A stretch of 64,000 bases of DNA from Deltaproteobacteria bacterium (lineage in GTDB: Bacteria; Desulfobacterota; DSM-4660; Desulfatiglandales; Desulfatiglandaceae): positions 22,401 to 86,400 of the forward strand of contig JAFDIV010000016.1 of assembly GCA_019307815.1 (NCBI GenBank). Reading direction: 5' to 3'. The notes below the pieces were generated by a model. The model made no database searches, had not been told where the DNA came from, and was given only the letters and a program-made list of their open reading frames with translations. Position 1 is the stretch's first letter; every line of letters begins with the position of its first letter. The translations under genes and the position numbers were made by a program. Shown piece by piece: positions 55,501-64,000 of this stretch.

Positions 55501-58500
55501 CCTTACCAGCACAAAATCTCCAGACCAATTAGCCTCCACATTCAAGGGGATTTACCTCAAGAGCGCCACCCTGAAATTCCCCTCGGAGATCTCCCTGCCC
55601 GATTTGAGTATCAGCGGCTTTTATGTCGATGGTACCGGCGTAAACGGACGGATTTCTCTTTCTGAGCTGGGTCTGGACCTTAACGTAGGAGGCTTTTCAG
55701 GAGGCCTTAAATCCATCACCCTTGCCTTTGACCACAATGCCTTGACCGAAGGTTCCCTGGAAGGAGATATCCATGTCCCCTTTATTGAGGCAGACTTTGA
55801 CTTCGCCCTGTTGATCACGGCCAACGGAGTGGAAACACTTGACCTTACCCTTGCAAAGGACAAGAACATCTCCATTGGCGCACTGTACCTAAATCTGGTC
55901 ATAGCTCAGGGAAGCAAGATTGGGATTGAGAACGGTGCAGGGAAGGCTCACTTGAACGGATCCATCCGTACCCTTGAGGGCTCACCTATACCAATCAGCG
56001 GTACAGATTTCCAAAATCTTATAATCGATGCCCTCGGCAACGTGGACCTTAGCGGCGGATGGATAAATCTGGGGAACCTTGCCACCAACTTTCATGGATT
56101 TCCATTCACCCTTACTTCTGTAGGCCTTGGCAAAACGGATTCCAAATATTTTTTCGGATTTCAGGGCGGCCTAGACATATGTCCGGGAAAATTCGCCCTG
56201 GCTGCTGACACGAGGATAAAGATCATTGCTACTAAGAGTGGAAGTCTTCTGCAGTATGAAGGCATTACTGTTGATAAAATCTTTGTGGAGTTCGGCGTCC
56301 CCCATGCCTTCAACTTCATGGGAGAAGTGGAGTGGTATGAGTCTGATCCAGTTTATGGGCACGGTTTCAAAGGTGATATGTTGCTCTCGGCGGCAGATCT
56401 GATCCGGGCAGATGCAACTCTCATGGTGGGAAATACGGGCAGCTACTTCTACTTTTTCATCCACGGAGATGTTGCCTTCCCGGGGGGAGGCGTGCCCCTT
56501 AGCCCCCTACCCCTCTCCATTTATGGATTTAACGGTGGTGCATACTACAATGTAGCCCCTCCTGACCCCGACCTGGGAGAGACTGAGTACGTTCCGGAAC
56601 AGGGCCGCTTCGGCCTGATGGCGGGCATTGACATGGGAACATACGACGGCGGCTACACCTTTAATGCAAAATTGGCCCTAATGATTCAAGTCAATCCGGT
56701 GGTGGTCAGCATGACCGGCGACGGCTGGGTGCTGACCAAGATCACCGAAAGGTCGTCTTCACCTGCCATTGAAACCCGACTACAGTTGACTTTTGACCCA
56801 TTTGTCTTGACAGCCAGCCTTGGTGTGATGTTGGACTTTCACGGGATAGTGCGAATTCCAGCCTCAGGATCTGGGAGGGCAGAGGCTGACCTGAAATTCT
56901 CAGAAGATGATTGGTACATCAACATCGGTACCAAAGAATCTCCCATCAGCATCAGGGCACTTTATATGTTTACCTGCGCCGGGTACTTCGACATAGGCAG
57001 CAGGGGAATTGCCATGGGCTTTGAAAAGAGGCTGCATGCTGGTGGGCGCTGGTGGATCTTCTATGGATACCTTGATACCGGCCTCAAGGCAGACGTTGCG
57101 GTCGGCTACAATCCATTTTTCATTTACGGTGAAGTGGCGGCATGGTTAGACGTCCGGGCCGGTATTCACGTGGATGTCTGGTTCTGGGAAGGAGATGTGG
57201 ATATAATTAACGCAGGCGTAAGCGCCAACCTCGGAATCCGCGCCCCCAATCCCACCAGAATCTGGGGCAGTCTCTCGGCTCACTTCAGTGTCCTGGGAGG
57301 CATTGTAAGCGGGAGTTTCAGTATGTCTTTTTCATGGACAACAGGTGCCGAGGGAGAGGTGGCAGGGGCTGGAGGCGAAGAGCTGCAACTGCCGCCAGCG
57401 GTTGTTTACACTTACCCGCAAAACGGCGCCACGGACGTCCCACTGGCTGCAAAGTTCTTCGTAAAGTTCCCCTTCACCGAAGGGGAAATCCGGACCATGG
57501 GGGACTGGGAATATAGGGTCCGCTTCAGTTCCTTACGCCTTTACCGGATTTTCCCGGAGGCGGGCGGGGCAAGGCAATCAGTAATCTCTCAAGAAAAGGG
57601 AATTGGTCAAGACCGCATGACAGCCTATTTTTACCCGCGGGAGGTTCTAGCTCCTAACGCCCATTACCGGCTCGAGGCCGTTGCATACATGGAAAAGAGA
57701 TTCCAGGGCGGGCAATGGCAAATTGACGGTGATTATGAATTCACGTCCGAGTTCCAAACCGGCGAAATGGCCCAGAGGTGGGACCAATATGTGCGTTCCT
57801 CATATCCTAGGCCGGGACAAAAATATGTTTATACCAATTCGGATATCGACGTCCAGTTCTCCGCCCGGATGCCCAGTGGGACCTATAAGGTCGAAATCTA
57901 CAAGAAAACAGGGGGAGGATGGGACAAAGTTATCTATCCGAGCGTACAACCCCACCTCAGCCCCAACCGGGATAGAATCCACTGCGAGGCATATGATCCC
58001 ACTGTCGGCAATCACTGGTCTCCCAATAGCAGTTATGAGTTGAGAGTTTATAAGAGAGTGCCCGACGGTCAGGGCGGTTACATGGATCAGGAAGTGTATA
58101 AGCTCCCGTTCAAGACTTCGGCCTATGAAAACTTCGATCAAATGATGGATGCCAGTCCATTTGGTTATAATGCTCGACTTGGCTGGGGCTTGGACCAGAC
58201 TCCACCTTATCTCTTCCGAGTGATCTCCTTTGATACGGCAGAGCCCATAAATTGGAAAGATATGGAGAAGGTAATCTTGAGGCCCATCCCGCACTGGACT
58301 GGAACCGCCGAGGTAGAGCACAGGCTTGGATATTCCGAAACAGTTGTGCAGAGGAAGGTAGTCATTGTGGTCACAAATAATATCATCACAACTACGATGA
58401 TCATAAACGCTCCTGTCAAAATCAGTTGTATCGTAAACTTTGACGGAGCTCACCATAGGAGTTGGGACACCCTGCATACAATTAGGTATTATATAGACTT

Positions 58501-58771
58501 TACCAATCTCCATTTCACACCTGATCTTGATGCAATTCAAGCCCAGTTACCCGGATGGACAATCAGGCAGGCATCAGTCACGAATTACACTTTATCTGAT
58601 GAAGAAAAACTGGCGCTATGGAATGCACTTCAGATGGACGCTGGACAGAACCACCTGTTCCAGGTCTATCTCAGGTACAGATCAATTGATGAAAGCTTTG
58701 ATCCCCTCAACACGAGGGAAGCGAGAATACAGCTTCAGATTCCTCATGACAAACTCGGGCAATGGCGGTAG
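52571..58771 (+). CDS. Giant secreted multidomain protein (PKD, Ig-like, CARDB-like and long beta-rich region)
   Basis: A 2066-residue protein. The signal peptide has basic residues 1-20, hydrophobic FFIAAILIGFFLSMPL and likely cleavage after ASG41. Next is a PKD-type domain (about 45-132; FWGDGT, HTYPSAGTYTVSL) and an Ig-like adhesin module (about 135-225; TASDNVGVTQVTW, TAHDAAGNTGTDTITVTYTP). A sandwich domain near 480-590 and a CARDB-like domain near 660-735 (ALKNPGNQTLFNIRVEFLVDG) follow. From about 790 to 1600 there is a long run of amphipathic beta-strands with repeated Gly/Phe/Asp patterns that I cannot assign. C-terminal Ig-like (YTYPQNGATDVPLAAKFFVKF) and fibronectin-like modules end it. 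No anchor motif is visible. It lies between the barrel and FN3 genes, so it may be exported by or bound to the barrel. Confidence 0.7.
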   Translation: MRKPLEKSRRHDPCRRLWFKSSFFIAAILIGFFLSMPLASGQTTLSVVQIAPLTVRATWTVDWPSCGGPVCFGFRLFWGDGTSNDYGPGSGSDVHTYPSAGTYTVSLQCQSESPSPPSECSPQQTIEVTGGDSTPPMITITSPTSSPTYSTSTQTITLGGTASDNVGVTQVTWVNNRGGSGTAAGTTAWTAAGIPLQSGTNVVTVTAHDAAGNTGTDTITVTYTPPAGAFTVTPSPSSSSVVPGQQNVIPITYTAIAPGGGTFTIQSSAGRFVTESGVELGLLRQSLNIGITNGTGTASETMSMPPSIVTKALNQKQSRIYFERTFSHGSDTATSRVALQIVPSSAGPFSLVKLELSFVYDTGRPSITSVLIREGRATVPRNSNALRALARITYNGGGLLRAQWKVDGQVLGYVTQYLYPGIRGVSIKSPQVPGLPTYDTGRHSVELEIIDPSPPFEEPVIYYYVTQEAAEQPAQTIQLISPADHESLSYPSPGAWGPEFRWQSLGSGYVYQFRLYPANRAGVRGIPGYGTGSPQPLVSAATSGTSYRLSPGDMEKLEPGVEYTWHVQAFKGNQLVAASLHWTLSFEATQTETGQPYFEFLRMTPVFQENQGPQDLAPAEPRSHWFHFGPRRAYALDIAPMDVTTPSTQTQSGTTINVTQGQQISITAALKNPGNQTLFNIRVEFLVDGEVIDASFIAGLHPGGVATVQTTYEVPDNYSHVVDVRAVVGEGAEAQILASISGYLQNSEGEQTHIPTEPPEEGYWIGAFNLKPIDITNPNPDHFSGSGTIEVPFLSEYPVQFSDLTVDEQEKRVTRGEIRLELGGREILIGPVTVHMTAIIFRPTEARCEGSAHIQMVSSPEPLALDLGEILVLPQGLSGSLKPAHQVNLPLVEPMGFGLTIDPSSFFRISRNQFIGSSIDGNLEVPSAFLTFLGSTTGIEFTGFTITDDGGFYGEATLPETRIAETNISVSGTVIIDLTSTKSPDQLASTFKGIYLKSATLKFPSEISLPDLSISGFYVDGTGVNGRISLSELGLDLNVGGFSGGLKSITLAFDHNALTEGSLEGDIHVPFIEADFDFALLITANGVETLDLTLAKDKNISIGALYLNLVIAQGSKIGIENGAGKAHLNGSIRTLEGSPIPISGTDFQNLIIDALGNVDLSGGWINLGNLATNFHGFPFTLTSVGLGKTDSKYFFGFQGGLDICPGKFALAADTRIKIIATKSGSLLQYEGITVDKIFVEFGVPHAFNFMGEVEWYESDPVYGHGFKGDMLLSAADLIRADATLMVGNTGSYFYFFIHGDVAFPGGGVPLSPLPLSIYGFNGGAYYNVAPPDPDLGETEYVPEQGRFGLMAGIDMGTYDGGYTFNAKLALMIQVNPVVVSMTGDGWVLTKITERSSSPAIETRLQLTFDPFVLTASLGVMLDFHGIVRIPASGSGRAEADLKFSEDDWYINIGTKESPISIRALYMFTCAGYFDIGSRGIAMGFEKRLHAGGRWWIFYGYLDTGLKADVAVGYNPFFIYGEVAAWLDVRAGIHVDVWFWEGDVDIINAGVSANLGIRAPNPTRIWGSLSAHFSVLGGIVSGSFSMSFSWTTGAEGEVAGAGGEELQLPPAVVYTYPQNGATDVPLAAKFFVKFPFTEGEIRTMGDWEYRVRFSSLRLYRIFPEAGGARQSVISQEKGIGQDRMTAYFYPREVLAPNAHYRLEAVAYMEKRFQGGQWQIDGDYEFTSEFQTGEMAQRWDQYVRSSYPRPGQKYVYTNSDIDVQFSARMPSGTYKVEIYKKTGGGWDKVIYPSVQPHLSPNRDRIHCEAYDPTVGNHWSPNSSYELRVYKRVPDGQGGYMDQEVYKLPFKTSAYENFDQMMDASPFGYNARLGWGLDQTPPYLFRVISFDTAEPINWKDMEKVILRPIPHWTGTAEVEHRLGYSETVVQRKVVIVVTNNIITTTMIINAPVKISCIVNFDGAHHRSWDTLHTIRYYIDFTNLHFTPDLDAIQAQLPGWTIRQASVTNYTLSDEEKLALWNALQMDAGQNHLFQVYLRYRSIDESFDPLNTREARIQLQIPHDKLGQWR

Positions 58772-58788
58772 AAATGGGGGAAATGGAT

Positions 58789-60840
58789 ATGAAACTTATC
58801 AAGAGATTTCTTTTCCTTTTCATACTTGTTGTTCCTGCAATCGCGCTTGGCTCGACCAAGCCTTACCCATTTCTAGTGGGTGTCGACAAGACTAGTATCA
58901 TACTCCGTTGGGCGCCTCCCGAGGCAGGTTTTCCTAAGCTCGGATTTAATGTGTATAGAAAAACTGCTGGCGGGACTGTTTGGAAAAAGCTGAATCCAAG
59001 CCCTTTGATAAGAATCACAGACCAAAAGGTCTTGAGAGAAAGGCTTGGAGATGACCTTTTCAAAACAGTAAGCGCTCTTTTATCCCCGGCCCCTTTGAAA
59101 ATCAAGGGAGAAAAGAACAGGAAGATACAAGAAGAAAACAGGCTGTCCCTCTTGCTGCTGTATGCGGACTTCAGTCCAAAGGTCGCAGATGTCCTGGGCC
59201 TGCGGTGGGAAGACCGGGAAGTGGAGCCAGGACATCGGTATGTATATCGTCTGACCATGTTGGGACCTGGAGGCGAGGAATCCACTTTGGCCACCTTGGC
59301 CAAACCCATCGGATTGGAGGACTACAGCCCTGTTACAAAACCCATCGGTTTCTCCGCCAAGCCAGGGGATGGGGAGGTATCGTTTTTCTGGATAAGGGAG
59401 CCCAGATTTTCCGCTTACAACCTTTACAGGAGTGAACAAGAAAACGGAAGGTACGAAAGGATTAATACGGCCCCCATCATAATTCTTACCACTACCGGCA
59501 AAACCGGTGAACAGAAGGTGTCCGAGACCCTGTTTAAAGACACCAAGGTGGCAAACGGCAAAACTTACTGGTACTATCTCGAGGGAGTTGACCCATTCGG
59601 CAGAAAAAGTATCCCCACGGAAAAGATTAGCGCAATTCCGGTGGACCTTACGCCCCCCATGGCGCCAAGGGCACTAAAAACAAAAGTAGAGGGCACCACC
59701 GTTCAGCTTTCATGGGAAAAGAGCCCTGAAAAAGACGCATACGGATACCACGTTTACCGCGGTCTGAGTCACAAGGGACCATTTGCTCGCCTCACAAAGG
59801 ACCCCATCCCCGCTTACTATACTAAGTATAAGGACAAGAACTTACCCCTGAGGGCCACCTTTTGGTACTACGTCACTGCTGTAGACACCGCGGGCAACGA
59901 GAGCGGGCCCTCTTACACCGCCCCTGCCAACGTTGTAGATAGGGAACCTCCTGCCGTGCCCAGGGGCCTTAAAGGCAAGGCCGAGCCTGGGAAGGTTATA
60001 CTGTCATGGATTCCTAACAAAGAGAAAGACCTAGCAGGGTATCGAATTTACCGGTCCATGGAAAAGGATTCCAAACATTATGACCTTCTCAACCAGGAAC
60101 CCGTGAAAAAGGCGGGCCTCGTCAATGAGCTACCCAAGACAGCCAGCGATAACCCGTTCTTTTTCAAAATAAAGGCAGTGGATACCTCTGGAAACGAGAG
60201 CGAATTTTCCAATATCGTGGAAGTGAAACTGCCTGATGTGACACCACCCATTCCGCCTGTTTTTAAGACATTCCGGGTAACCGAAGGAGCGGTAGAACTC
60301 CTCTGGTACCCCAACACGGAGTCAGACATCGCGGGATACAACCTATTCCGTAGTAGGGCAGGATCAGCCCCTCGCAAAAGGATTGCGTTAAACAAAACTC
60401 TAATTCCTAAAGATCAACACTCCTTCTTGGACGAAGGGCTCCGCGCAGGCGATAAATATATCTATGAATTGCAAGCCGTTGACACGAGCAAAAATGCCTC
60501 CCCCTACTCCCGTCCGCTGGTGATTTCAACATTTGACAAAACCCCGCCACCTCCCCCCGAAGGAGTCAAGGCCATCCCCCTCGAGGATGGAAAAGGCGTG
60601 GTGCTTACTTGGAAGATGCCCAAGGCAAAAGACCTTAAGGGAGTAGTGGTGTATAGAGCCAGAAAAAAGACGGGTCCCTACTATCCCATAACCCCGCTGA
60701 CCCTTGATAAGCGCTTCCTGGATACCAACGTATATATGGGGAAAACATATTATTACAGGATAGCAGCCTTTGACCTCTTCAATAATAGATCAGACTATTC
60801 TCAACCCATCAAGGTTACCCTCAAGAAGGAGCAAGGGTGA
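58789..60840 (+). CDS. Secreted fibronectin type III repeat protein
   Basis: About 683 residues from the ATG at 58789, eight bases after GGGGG. The first residues MKLIKRFLFLFILVVPAIA form a signal peptide cut near LGS. The remainder consists of about six FN3-type modules of roughly 90 residues. These carry recurring elements such as GYHVYRG, GYRIYRS and GYNLFRS, followed by Y-Y-x-x-A-V-D-T-S/A-G-N-E-S, and joined by VTPPIPP/DKTPPPPPEGV linkers. No catalytic domain is seen. It begins 17 bases after the giant protein's stop, so it is probably cotranslated and likely a partner or accessory of it at the cell surface. Confidence 0.75.
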   Translation: MKLIKRFLFLFILVVPAIALGSTKPYPFLVGVDKTSIILRWAPPEAGFPKLGFNVYRKTAGGTVWKKLNPSPLIRITDQKVLRERLGDDLFKTVSALLSPAPLKIKGEKNRKIQEENRLSLLLLYADFSPKVADVLGLRWEDREVEPGHRYVYRLTMLGPGGEESTLATLAKPIGLEDYSPVTKPIGFSAKPGDGEVSFFWIREPRFSAYNLYRSEQENGRYERINTAPIIILTTTGKTGEQKVSETLFKDTKVANGKTYWYYLEGVDPFGRKSIPTEKISAIPVDLTPPMAPRALKTKVEGTTVQLSWEKSPEKDAYGYHVYRGLSHKGPFARLTKDPIPAYYTKYKDKNLPLRATFWYYVTAVDTAGNESGPSYTAPANVVDREPPAVPRGLKGKAEPGKVILSWIPNKEKDLAGYRIYRSMEKDSKHYDLLNQEPVKKAGLVNELPKTASDNPFFFKIKAVDTSGNESEFSNIVEVKLPDVTPPIPPVFKTFRVTEGAVELLWYPNTESDIAGYNLFRSRAGSAPRKRIALNKTLIPKDQHSFLDEGLRAGDKYIYELQAVDTSKNASPYSRPLVISTFDKTPPPPPEGVKAIPLEDGKGVVLTWKMPKAKDLKGVVVYRARKKTGPYYPITPLTLDKRFLDTNVYMGKTYYYRIAAFDLFNNRSDYSQPIKVTLKKEQG

Positions 60841-61011
60841 CGCGCAAGACCGTTTAGGCGCCAAATTTCATTAATGGACCACCCAGATCCTGCCGATATT
60901 AATCGCAAAGTCGGCAAACGCCAGTTACGGTATTTTTAGGTGGTGTTTGCCCTCGCCAAGTTTTTTACCGTGATGAGGGCGAAAAGAAATCATGAAAGGA
61001 GATACAGCCAA

Positions 61012-61389
61012 ATGCCTGATGCACAAAAAAATACCATGCGTTTTGACATTGTCTACGATGAAGAAGCCATCACCATCCTGGTTGACGTAAAACCCTCTCC
61101 CAATCAGGACAAGATACAAAGGACCCTTACCCTGGAAGGTGCGCTTAAGAGGAATGGAGTAGCCTACGACTCAAAAAATGAGGCCTTCCGCATCTTCCTT
61201 CATAACGAAGGGGAAGTGGAAAAGGTTTTGGAGTGCTTCAGGATCTTCGAAAAACAGGATAAGATAAAAGAGACCAAGCTCAACGTTCACAAGAGCATTG
61301 CCGCTGAACTGGCTGAGAAACTCAAATCCATTTTCCCTCCACCAGAGGCAGAGGTTTCCATAGAATACGTTCCTTACCAGGCCGTTTAA
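61012..61389 (+). CDS. Small conserved-looking protein, unknown function
   Basis: About 125 residues from the ATG at 61012, ten bases after AGGAG; an upstream in-frame start at 60940 has no RBS. It has no signal peptide or membrane segment, so it is cytoplasmic. It reads as an alpha/beta protein: FDIVYDEEAITILVDV, then a helix-rich C-terminus (KSIAAELAEKLKSIFPPP) and VSIEYVPYQ. I do not recognise the family. It is the last gene before the mobile-element zone and follows the FN3 gene by 171 bases. Confidence 0.55.
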   Translation: MPDAQKNTMRFDIVYDEEAITILVDVKPSPNQDKIQRTLTLEGALKRNGVAYDSKNEAFRIFLHNEGEVEKVLECFRIFEKQDKIKETKLNVHKSIAAELAEKLKSIFPPPEAEVSIEYVPYQAV

Positions 61390-61499
61390 TAGAAAGGCAA
61401 GACCGGAACCGTGAAAAACCCCCTTGTTCGCCCCAGACCGTACCTGCCTTGTATGTTTAACCTAGGTCATAATATTATAGTAAGGTGTTCCATATATAG

Positions 61500-62670
<1,171 letters not shown>

Positions 62671-62969
62671 TGTCCATCAATAAACCAAAGATTTATGGGC
62701 GGCGTTGTCAGCAGCCAAAATCCGTTGATCGTTCACCGTTTACCGTTTTTACCCCAAATGTCTTGGAACTATCAGTATGCCACTCCTAACTAACAGAGAA
62801 CAGAGGGCAATGGGATATTCCCAAAGCGGGCCTATTTTGTCCGCACCTTTGGATACGGACTCCCCGCCTTTCAAGCAGGTCCCCAGTTTAACCCTCGGAG
62901 CCAGCCAGCCTGCTGCGGCAGGGATGGTGAAGGGGGTAACCTGCCTCCTAACTGACAACCCATTATGTC

Positions 62970-62989
62970 ATTCCCGCGAAAGCGGGAAT
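62970..62989. repeat. Dispersed palindrome ATTCCCGC-GAAA-GCGGGAAT
   Basis: A perfect eight-base stem with a GAAA loop; second copy of the element at 52470-52489. It is flanked by GTC and CCAG as in typical members. Confidence 0.75.
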
Positions 62990-63013
62990 CCAGAAAATTA
63001 GCTATTGTGGACT

Positions 63014-63034
63014 CCTGCCTGGCTGCCAGACAAG
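63014..63034. repeat. Decayed relative of the 19-bp palindrome
   Basis: CCTGCCTGG-CTG-CCAGACAAG: the arms match apart from two G-to-A changes, and the length is 21. It is probably an old copy of the CCTGCCTG/CAGGCAGG family. Confidence 0.4.
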
Positions 63035-63159
63035 TGGGCGGGTTGCTGTCGGCCAATTACACTTGTTTCCTTATATCGGAGCCTTAGACAGGGCATAACC
63101 ATGAAGCAGGGAAAAGAAGCTTGATATGTCACCAGGGTTCTGATAGGATAATGCCAAAT

Positions 63160-63236
63160 GGTGGGTGTAGCTCAATAGGTAGAGCACTGGGTTGTGGCCC
63201 CAGCGGTCGTGGGTTCAAATCCCATCACTCACCCCA
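63160..63236 (+). tRNA. tRNA-His (GTG anticodon)
   Basis: It folds as a full cloverleaf. The acceptor GTGGGTG (63161-63167) pairs with CACTCAC (63226-63232). The D stem is GCTC/GAGC, the anticodon stem CTGGG/CCCAG holds loop TTGTGGC with anticodon GTG, and the T stem GTGGG/CCCAT has loop TTCAAAT. The extra 5' G (63160), opposite C at 63233, is the histidine identity element, and CCA is encoded (63234-63236). A terminator follows at 63251. Confidence 0.96.
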
Positions 63237-63250
63237 TTAGAAAAATCAAG

Positions 63251-63282
63251 GGGTTGCGGCAAGTCGCAACCCTTCTTTTTTC
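63251..63282 (+). terminator. Rho-independent terminator of tRNA-His
   Basis: GGGTTGCG (63251-63258), a six-base loop, CGCAACCC (63265-63272), then TTCTTTTTT. It is an almost ideal intrinsic terminator 15 bases after the tRNA. Confidence 0.9.
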
Positions 63283-63596
63283 GACCAGCAAGAGCGTTCC
63301 CCACAATATTCCCCACAAAAAAAGCAAAAATCACCGTGACTGGCGCCTAAGAAAACCCTATCGACGACCATTACAAGCTGGTGCTAGAAATCCATTCAAG
63401 ACTTTGCCTGTCTTGCCGGACACAATAATTTGCGCCATATCTTGTTGTTAACCTGGGGCAAACCTAGCTAACCGCAATAGTTCCTTTTTGGCGTCGACAA
63501 GTTCCATCCAATTAATGGGATAACCATCGGGAATAAATTGCAAATAGCAGGTATGCCAGATCTTCATCGAAACATTTAACGGTTGGCCTGACATGA
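63283..63596. other. Gene-free region between tRNA-His and the NucS-like fragment
   Basis: A 314-base stretch. The plus strand right after the terminator (TTCCCCACAATATTCCCCAC) and a 39-residue minus-strand frame at 63448-63567 (FIPDGYPINWMELVDAKKEL...) could be remains of integrated DNA. I cannot name either. No integrase is visible. Confidence 0.3.
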
Positions 63597-63863
63597 TACA
63601 GACAGGATGAAGTCACGTATAAAATTGATCTTGAAAATAAGAAACTAATCAAAGTTCCTAAGACCTCTTTTAGTGCATTAAACCTTAAAGAACGCTTTGA
63701 TATTCAAGAGTGGATTGAAGGCACTCCTGAATTTTTAGGTGAGGATTTGCTAATCATCGGAAAGGAGCTTGTTCTGCCATCTGGAAGACGCCTTGATTTG
63801 CTTGCTATAGATCAACAAGGAGCTTTAGTGGTAATTGAATTAAAAAGAGATGAATCGGGATAG
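63597..63863 (+). pseudogene. NucS/DUF91-like PD-(D/E)xK nuclease, N-terminal fragment
   Basis: About 88 codons reading DEVTYKIDLENKKLIKVPK, RFDIQEWIEGTPEFLGEDLL, LVLPSGRRLDLLAIDQQGAL, then VVIELKRDESG and a stop. LDLLA-...-IELK is the D-x(n)-E-x-K nuclease core of NucS/DUF4268-type proteins, which normally continue for 200 or more residues after KRD-x-SG. There is no start codon with an RBS at the 5' end. The 3' side is cut exactly where the group II intron end begins at 63860. It is therefore a gene interrupted by an intron and perhaps also 5'-damaged. Confidence 0.7.
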
Positions 63864-64000
63864 GGGAAGGTCTCACGACCTTCGCCCTCCCACACCACCG
63901 TGCATACGGGTCCCTGCCTGCTGCAGGCAGGCGCACGGGGCGGTTCATGCGGCCTTTGCTAAAGACTCGTAATGATCTAAGAGGGAAAGGAGCCCTCTTT
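63860..64000 (-). mobile_element. 3' end of a bacterial group II intron (domains V and VI), truncated by window end
   Basis: On the minus strand GAACCGCCCCGTGCG...GACCCGTATGCACGGTGGTG (63893-63946) matches the domain V wording of LtrA-type group II introns as I know it. GGAGGGCGAAGGTCGTGAGACCTTCCCCTAT-type sequence (63860-63890; GAAGGTC/GACCTTC stem, GTGA loop) then forms domain VI with a terminal AT. The reverse-transcriptase gene would lie to the right, outside the window. Domain V carries a 19-bp palindrome at its tip. The intron ends exactly at the break in the NucS-like gene. Confidence 0.7.
63913..63931. repeat. 19-bp palindrome inside the group II intron domain V
   Basis: CCTGCCTGCTGCAGGCAGG. 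Removing it leaves CCGTGCATACGGGTC-CGCACGGGGCGGTTC, the uninterrupted domain V (reverse strand). It is one base different from the copy that breaks the IS110 transposase. Confidence 0.8.

Larger units (their letters stand above)
62671..63159. other. Gene-free region with decayed repeats before tRNA-His
   Basis: A 489-base stretch. It contains a partial palindrome at 62909-62922 (CCTGCTGCGGCAGG), the dispersed palindrome at 62970-62989 and a decayed relative of the 19-bp family at 63014-63034. Open frames here are short and look random. The tRNA promoter should lie in its last 100 bases but I could not pick one. Confidence 0.4.

Noticed and set aside
57800..58540. 246-codon minus-strand frame
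   Set aside because: It is antisense to the giant secreted protein; no motif and no RBS.
63194..63451. 85-codon frame running through the tRNA-His gene
   Set aside because: It starts within the tRNA and crosses its terminator; the tRNA fold is decisive.

Overview
The window reads as the chromosome of a strictly anaerobic, roughly 50% GC bacterium, most likely a deltaproteobacterium (Desulfobacterota). This is inferred from gene content: two glycyl-radical genes, a tungsten-type aldehyde ferredoxin oxidoreductase, two 2-hydroxyacyl-CoA dehydratase/activase sets, formate-tetrahydrofolate ligase, malonyl-CoA decarboxylase, SelA, and a GlcD/GlcF-type fused oxidase. No sequence search was run. 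All calls rest on motifs and gene order.

Bases 1-21.9 kb are an amino-acid and hydroxyproline type catabolic island. It holds an Hcn/opine-oxidase-type [2Fe-2S] protein (cut by the window edge), an IlvD/Edd dehydratase, a two-subunit aconitase X, an SDR, the glycyl-radical trans-4-hydroxy-L-proline dehydratase HypD with its activase, and a full-length prolyl-tRNA synthetase homologue with a rewritten catalytic site. These are followed by a ThiS/MoaD-like protein overlapping an AOR, a DAO-type flavoprotein coupled to a 696-aa multi-cofactor oxidoreductase, a FadR-type GntR regulator with a matching operator, a class III aminotransferase, an ornithine cyclodeaminase/pyrroline-2-carboxylate reductase homologue, a second SDR and a CoA-disulfide-reductase-like flavoprotein. 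HypD would yield pyrroline-5-carboxylate. AcnX plus the OCD homologue could turn cis-3-hydroxyproline into proline.

Bases 21.9-26.6 kb are a tight four-gene operon: a CheY-receiver/phosphofructokinase fusion, two 2-hydroxyacyl-CoA dehydratase-type subunits and a BadF/BcrA activase. This is the best candidate for an undescribed system. Next come fhs (27-28.8 kb) with a clear terminator, and a phosphate operon (pit, PhoU-like DUF47, YkgJ-like; 28.9-31.6 kb). An acyl-CoA module follows (32-39.7 kb): a GlcD-GlcF fusion, a lone 2-HAD subunit with its activase, an AMP-forming acyl-CoA ligase and a divergent thiolase.

Bases 40-49.7 kb are mostly housekeeping: mcd, uvrB, cysS, ispF, an FmdB-like zinc ribbon, a deoxyhypusine-synthase-like protein, gmhA, an HU gene and selA. 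Bases 50-61.4 kb carry a surface/export cluster: a predicted outer-membrane barrel, a 2066-aa secreted beta-rich protein, a secreted FN3-repeat protein and a small unknown protein.

The last 2.5 kb are a mobile-element scrap zone around tRNA-His. An IS110 transposase gene there is broken by a 19-bp palindrome. A PD-(D/E)xK (NucS-like) gene fragment is cut by the 3' end of a minus-strand group II intron, and that intron carries another copy of the same 19-bp palindrome in its domain V. A structured segment upstream of the IS110 gene is a candidate bridge RNA.
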